From Diplodia intermedia (lineage: Eukaryota > Ascomycota > Dothideomycetes > Botryosphaeriales > Botryosphaeriaceae): a stretch of 64,000 nt of DNA. The position numbers were made by a program, and so were the translations under genes. Positions within the stretch are counted from its first letter, which is position 1. The number at the start of each line of letters is the position of its first letter. Below, one piece after another: positions 57,575-64,000 of this stretch. The notes beneath the pieces were generated by a model. It saw only the letters and a list, made by a program, of their open reading frames with translations, did no database searches and was not told the DNA's origin. The DNA lies in assembly GCA_021495925.1 (NCBI GenBank), contig JAKEKT010000107.1, forward strand, positions 52,528 to 116,527, given 5' to 3'.

Positions 57575-58312
57575 CTTATAAGTAATTATAGTATAGATTT
57601 ATTATCTATAGTTTTCTAGCTATTTTCGCTAGCTTATAATTATTATTATAGCTAGTATTTAGCTAAAAACGTTAGTAAAGAATATAGTTATTCGATTACG
57701 TAGTAATTTTAATAGATAAGTTTTATTTTACTATTTTATTCTATTTAATTAGAGTCTAACTAGCTTAATTTAAGCTAATTAAATTCTAGTTAGTATACGT
57801 TACGAACGAATTTAAATTCTAGTAAAAACTTAACGTAATTTAAGTACTAAATACTTAAGAAGTAGAGTATATCGATTAAATACCGTACGATTAATAGATA
57901 AAATACGTAATTCTAGTAAAAAACTACTCTAAATATAGCTAAATAATATTAAATATCTTAAAATTTATAAATTTCTTATAGTTACTATATAGAAAATAGT
58001 ATATTCTACTCGTACTAAAGAATATTTAGAATTTTACTATGTAAAAATTCGTTTAAAATAGTTAAAAACGCATAGAATTTTTACTAATAGACTAAATATA
58101 GGCGAAATTCTAAGTAGAATTACTAGAAGTAAGTAAATTACTAAAATATTCTAAGTTAAATTTAAACTAATTAATTAATAATTTAGTTATATATCTAGCG
58201 AGTAGTAATTTCTAATTATAAACGCGGCCTAGATATAGTTTTAAGAGAACGTATATAATTTATTATAAATCTTAAAGATAAAATATATTTCTATCTTAAT
58301 TTTTAAGATTTA
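57575..58312 (+). repeat. Large inverted repeat, left arm
   Basis: This ~740-bp segment matches the reverse complement of 61283-62043 over its whole length with scattered, mostly transitional differences. Shared words include GGATTTATTATCTATA-like ends, AAAACGTTAGTAAAG, TATCGATTAAATACCG and AATAGTTAAAAACGCAT. The inner edge ends at TTTTTAAGATTT. Confidence 0.85.
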
Positions 58313-58400
58313 GTAAATTATCGAAATACCTAGTTTTTTAAAATAATTTCTAAAATATCTATACTCTTATCTAAATATCTATCTAGATATTTAGATAAAT
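58313..58400. repeat. Single copy of the 91-bp repeat at the inner edge of the left arm
   Basis: It begins GTAAATTATCGAAATACC and continues CTAGTTTTTTAAAATAATT, matching the tandem units at 57357-57550. The left arm is thus flanked on both sides by the same sequence in direct orientation. Confidence 0.7.
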
Positions 58401-58976
58401 AATAGATCTTATATAAAGTAAAGTTTATAATTTATAAAAAACCGGGTATTTAGATAAATAAAATATAAAGTAGAATATTTAGATAAATAATTTTTATTAA
58501 AATATTTAGTTTTTTAAAAAAAAATTATTCTAACTTCGTTTCTTTATAGAAAAATATAAAACTTTTAATTAAAGTACTTTATATATTACGTTTTTATATT
58601 ATATAAAATTTTTTCTAATATCTTCTATTATTTAAGAGGAAATTAATTTTAAAATTAACGTATTTTTTATTTTCTATTTAAGCTATTCTTTATAAGTTTT
58701 TTTAGAATCTTTTAGTATTTTATAAGAAAATAAAGTAGAATAAATATTAAACGTCTTTAAAATAAAATTCTATATAAGTTTATCTTTATTTTTAGTAATT
58801 TTACTTACTTTTATAAGATAAAGTATCTTTCTTCTTACGCTTTTACGTATTTTTAGTATAGAACGCTTTAAATTACGTAAAACTAGCGTAAAATCTAGCT
58901 TAAATTCGTTACTTTATAAGCTAAAATCTAGATTCTAGCTTAAAATTAAGCTAGAGAGAGTATTTTAGTTAGTAGA

Positions 58977-59764
58977 TAAATTACTAACTTCTTCTATACG
59001 ATTACTAACCCCCCCCGCCCGATTATTAACCCCCTCGACGAATAATAACGAATATCGGCTATTTTAAGTAATTTCGATATATACCCGGCTAGCGTCTTAG
59101 TAAGAAATACTAAAATATTAGCACGCGTTCTAGGCCTTACATCGCGCCTAAACAGGCTAAATACTATATAAAACTTTTTTCTAGGTATTAACATATATCT
59201 TTTCTAATATAGGCGAAGATGCATCGTAATCTAACCATTATATAAAGCGTAGTATTAATAAATATACCCGCCCTACTAAATTTACGACGTGTAATGTTTC
59301 TCGCTACGAGGCGGGCTGTAGCGAAGACTAACTACTATAGAATTAGCGCGTTCGAATCTTTAATCTTTTAGTATCGACGCGGCGACCGCCCGGGCGCGTA
59401 TAATAAAATACTATAGCCTACGCGTTATCTACTCTTACGCCTACGCCTACGGTAGCTCTTAAGAGTATAAATGGCGCGCTTCTACCGCGCCGTATAAGTA
59501 TCGTATAAGTGCCGCTAAATAGATGTCGCTAGATAATACCGCTAGATAGTGCCGCTAGATGGTGCTACTAGGTAGCTACGATTAGTAATACTTAAGATGA
59601 TAATGCACGTAGGGTAACGATTAAGAGATTTTAATGTAGTAAAGAAGATAACAAAATCCCTATAAAATTATATATAAAATCTAGAGATTTAGATGAATAT
59701 TCTAGAGGGGGTTAATAATCGGGCGGAAAGGGTTAGTAATTGTATAAAAGAAGTTAGTAATTTA
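58977..59764. repeat. TIR element, copy A (788 bp)
   Basis: The ends are inverted repeats of about 55 bp: the left reads TAAATTACTAACTTCTTCTA and continues ACGATTACTAACC, and the right end is its reverse complement with few changes. Each end is built of about three ~21-bp iterons with CTAACCCC-type cores, and the element is bounded by TA. The interior is shared with copy B (CGGCTATTTTAAGTAATTTC, GCACGCGTTCTAGGCCTTAC, CATCGCGCC) and is richer in GC than the block. It is too small for a transposase and has no intact ORF. It is probably a MITE-like non-autonomous element. Confidence 0.8.
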
Positions 59765-59775
59765 CGTATTTTTTA

Positions 59776-60340
59776 GTTAATTTCTTATAAATTCTCGTGT
59801 TTCTAGATTTTCTAAGGGCTACTAGATCTATAATTTACTAGTTCTTTCTTATTTTCTATAGTAGATTCGCTATTTAGACTAGTTTCTTATAGATTTTTAT
59901 TATCTAGTAAATCGAATTCTACTAATTCTACTACGTTTTCTATAGTAAATTTATTAGATTTCTATAAATTTACGTGTTTCTAGATTTCTTAAGAGCTACT
60001 AAAACTATTTTCTTCTAATTCTTTCTTATTCTTTATAGTAGATTCGCTAGATTCGCTAGATTTCTATAAATTCGCGTGTTTCTAAGTTCTCTAAGAGCTA
60101 CTAGATCTAGATTTCTATAAATTTATATATCTTTAAATTCTCTAAGAGCTATTAGATCTAGATTTCTATAAATTTACGTGTCTCTAAATTTTTTAAGAGC
60201 TACTAGATCTATTTTCTACTAAATCTTTCTTATTCTCTATAATAGATTCGCTAGATTTACTAGATTCTTATAAATTCGTATTTTCTAGGTCGAATTCTAC
60301 TAATTCTTTCTTAGAATTAGAAGAAAATCCCTTAAATTTA
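59776..60340. repeat. Degenerate minisatellite, period about 51 bp
   Basis: Units share CTCTAAGAGCTACTAGATCT and ATTTCTATAAATTTACGTGT words. Spacing is about 51 bp in the clearest part (60,080-60,200) and is interrupted by GTAGATTCGCTAGATT segments. It may be a former coding repeat or a RIP-mutated satellite. Confidence 0.65.
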
Positions 60341-60680
60341 CTTAAATCTTTATTAGATTAGCTTAATTCTTATAAATTTTCGTAATTTTCTCTTTACTAA
60401 ATAAGCTAATCGCGGTAAAGAATTATATAAGGTCTATAAATTATATTTCTTTAATCTTCTCTTTACTACGCCTAGCGTAATTACTACTACGTAGTAAGAC
60501 GTCGTCTATACTTATTTTTATAAGGTCTTTTACGCTCTCTTTAGCGTATTTTCTCTATAATTAAGTAGGTATCGCCATCTAAAGCGAAGAAATCTACTAT
60601 AAAAGACTTTAAATACTAAGAATTATTATAGAAAACTTAATAATTTTTAGTAAAATATACTTCTTTAGCGTATTTTAAAG

Positions 60681-61221
60681 GTGCCTATAAATTTAATACC
60701 TCTACCGCTAATTATTAATACCTTCTTATATTTCTAGTCGTGCATTACATCTAAATTAACTATAATCTATATATAATATTTTTTAAGACATTTATATATA
60801 TCTTTCTTAATATCTACGAAGTTGCATCGCGATACGATTAATATATAAGACGTAGTATTAATAGAAGTCTCGCTTTACTAAAGTAATATTTTATAAATAT
60901 CTATACGAAGGCTTACTAAAATAGACCTAGCCCTATTAGATTATTTATATTTCGGCCGGTGCGGTAATATCGAACCCGTTCTTAATCTTCGTTCGTAATA
61001 GCTACTTATCTATCGATTCTCGCCTATAATAGCTACTTATTTATTATTATTAGGGCGTTAATAGGTAAATTCGCTCGCGATAAGATCTTATTAAATTCTT
61101 TAATTTTACTTCGTAACTTAGTAGTAAAAACGAGAGAATTAGTTACGCTTTTAAAAGAATATTAATAATTAGCGGTAAAGGTATTAAATTTTAGAAATAA
61201 GGGTGTTAAATTTATAGACAC
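60681..61221. repeat. TIR element, divergent copy C (541 bp)
   Basis: The left end GTGCCTATAAATTTAATACC matches the reverse complement of the right end (GTGTCTATAAATTTAACACC). Both ends continue with TACCGCTAATTATTAATA. The interior keeps CATCGCGATACG and GACGTAGTATTAATA, which align with GCATCGTAATCT and GCGTAGTATTAATA of copies A and B. It is more strongly mutated than A or B and has lost the C-tracts. Confidence 0.65.
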
Positions 61222-61282
61222 TATTTTAAAGCATTATATCTAAATTAGATAATTAGCGCGTACGCGTAGTAGTAGAAAATTT

Positions 61283-62043
61283 AAAAATCTTAAAAATTAA
61301 GATAGAAATACGTCTTATCTTCGCGATTTATAATAAATTATACGCGTTCTCTTAAAACTATGTCTAGACCGCGTTCGTAATTAAAAATTACTACTCGCTA
61401 AGTACGTAACTAAATTAATTAATTAGTTTAAATTTAATTTAAAATATTTTAGTAATTTACTTACTTCTAGTAATTCTACTTAAAATTTCGTCTATGTCTA
61501 GTCTATTAGTGGAAATTCTATGCGTTTTTAACTATTTTAAACGAATTTTTATATAGTAAAATTCTAAATATCCTCTAGTGCGAGCAGAATATACTATTTT
61601 CTATATAATAATTATAAAGAATTTATAGATTCTAAGATATTTAACGTTATTTAGCCGTATCTAGAATGGTTTTTTACTAGAATTACGTATTTTATCTATT
61701 AATCGTGCGGTATTTAATCGATATACTCTACTTCTTAAGTATTTAGTACTCGAATTACGTTAAGTTTTTACTAAAATTCGAATTCGTTTATAATATATAC
61801 TAGCTAAAATTTAATTAGCTTAAATTACTAAAATATTCTTAATTAATTAAGCCATTTAGGCTCTAATTAAATAGAATAAAATAGTAAAATAGAACTTATC
61901 TATTAAAATTACTACGTAATCGAATAACTATATTCTTTACTAACGTTTTTAGCTAAATACTAGCTATAATAATAATTATAAGCGAGCGGAAATAGCTAGA
62001 AAATTATAGATAATAAATCTATACTACGATCGCTTATAAAAGC
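61283..62043 (-). repeat. Large inverted repeat, right arm
   Basis: Reverse complement of the left arm (57575-58312), about 760 bp. It begins right after TIR element C, and copy B follows 580 bp later. The two arms enclose about 3 kb containing elements A and C and the 51-bp minisatellite. Confidence 0.85.
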
Positions 62044-62620
62044 GAATCTTAATATATTTAATACTAATTCTTTCTTCTCTTCGCGCTCGAAAATCGTACA
62101 ATTAGCTTCGATTAACGCTTTATTAATAAAGCGTAAAAATCTAAGCTAGAATTACTTATTTTTAGAGCTAGCGTAAATTTTCTAGGCAATTAGAAGAATC
62201 TAGTTATTAGAATCGAGTATAGAAGCTACTAGTAAATAACTAGAAGCTTCTACTTTTATATACGTAGTATTAATTAAAATAAAATTTCGATTATTAATAA
62301 TAGCTGCTGCGCAAGTAGCATTAGAAGTAATAAAAGTATATCTAAATAATAAATAAATTAGTATATTTACTTAATATATATATAATATATTACTTACTAA
62401 AATGCTCTACTCTCTTTATTACGTAAAAATCGCGTAAAACCGCCTCTATTACCGTAATTTTATCGAATTTTACGAAGATAGAGCTATTTAGTAATAAATA
62501 AATTAGTTCTAATAGCTAATTTTAAAAATATTATTAAAAACTTATCTAAATTCGATAAATTATCTCTAATTTAGTGCTAAACGCCTCGATTTTCGTCTAT
62601 TTATAAATTCGCCAGGTGCC

Positions 62621-63389
62621 TAAATTTCTAACCCTCCCTATATAATTTCTAACCCCCCCCGCCCGATTTCTAACCCCCCCGGCGGATAAGGCGGATATCG
62701 GCTATTTTAAGTAATTTCGATATATACCCGGCTAGCGTCTTAGCAAGAAACACTAAAATATTAGCACGCGTTCTAGGCCTTACATCGCGCCTAAATAGGC
62801 TAAATACTATATATAACTTTTTTCTAGGCATTAGCATATACCTTTCTTAATATAGGCGAAGATATATCGTAATGCGACCGCTACGTAAAGCGTGGTGTTA
62901 GTAAATATACCCGCCCTATTAAATTCGCGACGTGTGGTGTTCCTCGCTTCGCGCGGGCCGCAATCGTAACTAACGATTATAAGTTTAGCGCTTCGGATTA
63001 TTAATCTTCCGGCGCCGGCGCGGCGACCGCGCGTATAATAAAATACCTAGCCTACGTCTACGCCTACGTCTATTTACGTCTACGTCTATCTACGTCTACG
63101 CCTATCTACGCCTACGCCTACGCCTACGTCTACGATAGTCTTTAAGGGTATAAGTAGCGCGCTTCTCGCGCTTCTACCGCTAGGTGGTGGCGCTAGATAG
63201 CTACGATCCGTAATGCTTTAGTAATAATACACGTAGGGTGACGATTAAGAGATTTTAATTTAGTAGAGAAGATAGTAAAATCCCCGTAAAATCCTATATA
63301 AAATCTAGAGACTTAGGTGAATATCTTAGGGGGGGTTAGAAATCGTGCGGGGGGGGGTTAGAAATCGTATGGGGGGGGTTAGAAATTTA
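62621..63389. repeat. TIR element, copy B (769 bp)
   Basis: It is bounded by TA. Each end has three ~21-bp iterons with the core ATTTCTAACCCCCCC; the reverse complement of the right end begins TAAATTTCTAACCCCCCCC like the left. The interior is highly similar to copy A in the same orientation. Differences are mostly C/T or G/A, many at CpA (for example GCAAGAAACAC in B against GTAAGAAATAC in A), so B is the less RIP-mutated copy. It contains a CTACGY hexamer array. Confidence 0.8.
63052..63134. repeat. CTACGY hexamer array inside copy B
   Basis: About 13 units of CTACGC/CTACGT, some interrupted by CTATTT or CTAT. Copy A has only two or three such units at the matching place (about 59,440-59,452), so the array varies in length between copies. 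Confidence 0.85.
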
Positions 63390-63619
63390 TCGGCCATTCG
63401 CCATGCCTACTAATAATTAATATTAATTCTATAGTTAATATGCTTAAGGGTGCGTATTAAATTTAGCTAAATTTAGGGTTCTTTCTTAATTATATTACGT
63501 TAGTAGTCGATTAGAACGTATATAGAACGTTAATATCGTTAATTTTCGTGTATTTACGTAAAAAAAACACGTATAAGGCTTAATTTTCTTAATAATTACA
63601 TCGTCTAAATAGAATATAT

Positions 63620-63741
63620 TAGTAAAATTTAAATTAATTACAATTAGAGTAATTATAAAGAATTTTAAAATAGAAAAAAATAGTAAAATTTAAATTAATT
63701 ATAATTAGAATAATTATAAAGAATTAAAAAGAGAAAAAAAT
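63620..63741. repeat. Tandem duplication, period 61 bp
   Basis: Two units of 61 bp start TAGTAAAATTTAAATTAATT and contain AATTATAAAGAATT. A third start (TAGTAAAACT) follows at 63,741. Confidence 0.85.
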
Positions 63742-64000
63742 AGTAAAACTACTTATCTTTCTTCTATCTAATTTAAAGTAGAAATTCGTATATAAATAGT
63801 TTATATTTCTAATACGTACGCGTTTTATTAGCTTATTTCGATACGTAAGATTCGTGTCGCTATACTAGATATAATCTAGTAGCATCTTATATAGCTTTTT
63901 AATTAAAATAGATTATACTAACTTTAAAGAGTTAAGAATCTACTATAATAGTAGATTTCTACTATTTTTATCTATATAGAACTATTCTATTATATAGATT

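Larger units (their letters stand above)
57205..64000. repeat. AT-rich block mutated by RIP, no genes
   Basis: Composition changes abruptly at about 57,205 from GC-rich coding sequence to AT-rich DNA dominated by TA-containing words. CA and TG dinucleotides are almost absent over long runs (for example 57,600-57,780), while CG is retained. That is the outcome expected of RIP acting on CpA. All six frames are full of stops, and the only long frame (58994-59194 minus) falls in a repeat element. The block extends past the window end and contains the repeats listed below. It may be subtelomeric or pericentromeric, which the sequence cannot decide. Confidence 0.9.

Noticed and set aside
58994..59194. 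66-codon minus-strand ORF in repeat copy A
   Set aside because: The ORF is short and runs into the terminal iterons, and the rest of the element has no coding frame.
59310..59360. Possible tRNA-like A and B boxes in copy A (TAGCGAAGACT and GTTCGAATC)
   Set aside because: The B-box-like word is not kept in copy B and the element has TIRs, so a SINE origin is not supported.

Overview
The window looks like nuclear DNA of a filamentous ascomycete (Pezizomycotina, perhaps Dothideomycetes). Genes carry short GT-AG introns of about 46-270 bp with CTAAC/CTGAC-like branch points and encode typical fungal families: RTA1-like, UstYa/DUF3328, DAL5- and ATR1-like MFS transporters, a 29.9-kDa complex I subunit and a Klf1-like zinc-finger factor. 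Gene-bearing DNA is GC-moderate to GC-rich. The last ~6.8 kb is an AT-rich block with the signature of repeat-induced point mutation (RIP). Exon models were assembled by eye from splice signals, reading phase and family resemblance, without transcripts. Residue numbers refer to the spliced models.

Layout. 1-12 kb: the 3' part of a Ser-rich disordered protein, a CHIP-like TPR/U-box E3 ligase, ribosomal protein eL15, a minus-strand SWI/SNF subunit (SNF12/SMARCD) and a divergent cytosine-deaminase-like amidohydrolase. 12-32 kb: a HUL4-like HECT ligase, two convergent type-B carboxylesterases (one apparently cytosolic, one secreted), a PHD-SET protein of the SET3 type, a complex I subunit sharing a short divergent promoter with a membrane-anchored protein disulfide isomerase, and a Cdc25/rhodanese-like phosphatase. 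32-36.6 kb: a GC-rich stretch without a supportable gene. 36.6-49 kb: a Klf1-like transcription factor, an RTA1-like 7-TM protein, an ATR1-like MFS exporter divergent from a short-chain dehydrogenase, and an LSB1-like SH3 protein. 49-57.2 kb: a UstYa-like protein with degenerate motifs, a tRNA-Glu with an intron next to a small AT-rich island, and a DAL5-type permease ending within about 20 bp of the RIP block.

57.2-64 kb: no coding capacity is evident. The block holds a large inverted repeat (arms of about 740-760 bp), three related TIR elements (two of ~770-790 bp bounded by TA, one of ~540 bp) whose termini are built from ~21-bp iterons, several minisatellites, and C-tracts that stand out in the AT-rich sequence. 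Most genes are housekeeping or regulatory (two ubiquitin ligases, two chromatin proteins, ribosome, respiration, ER folding). Nothing forms a convincing biosynthetic cluster. The least ordinary content is the iteron-ended element family in the RIP block and the UstYa-like protein that has lost most of its motif histidines.
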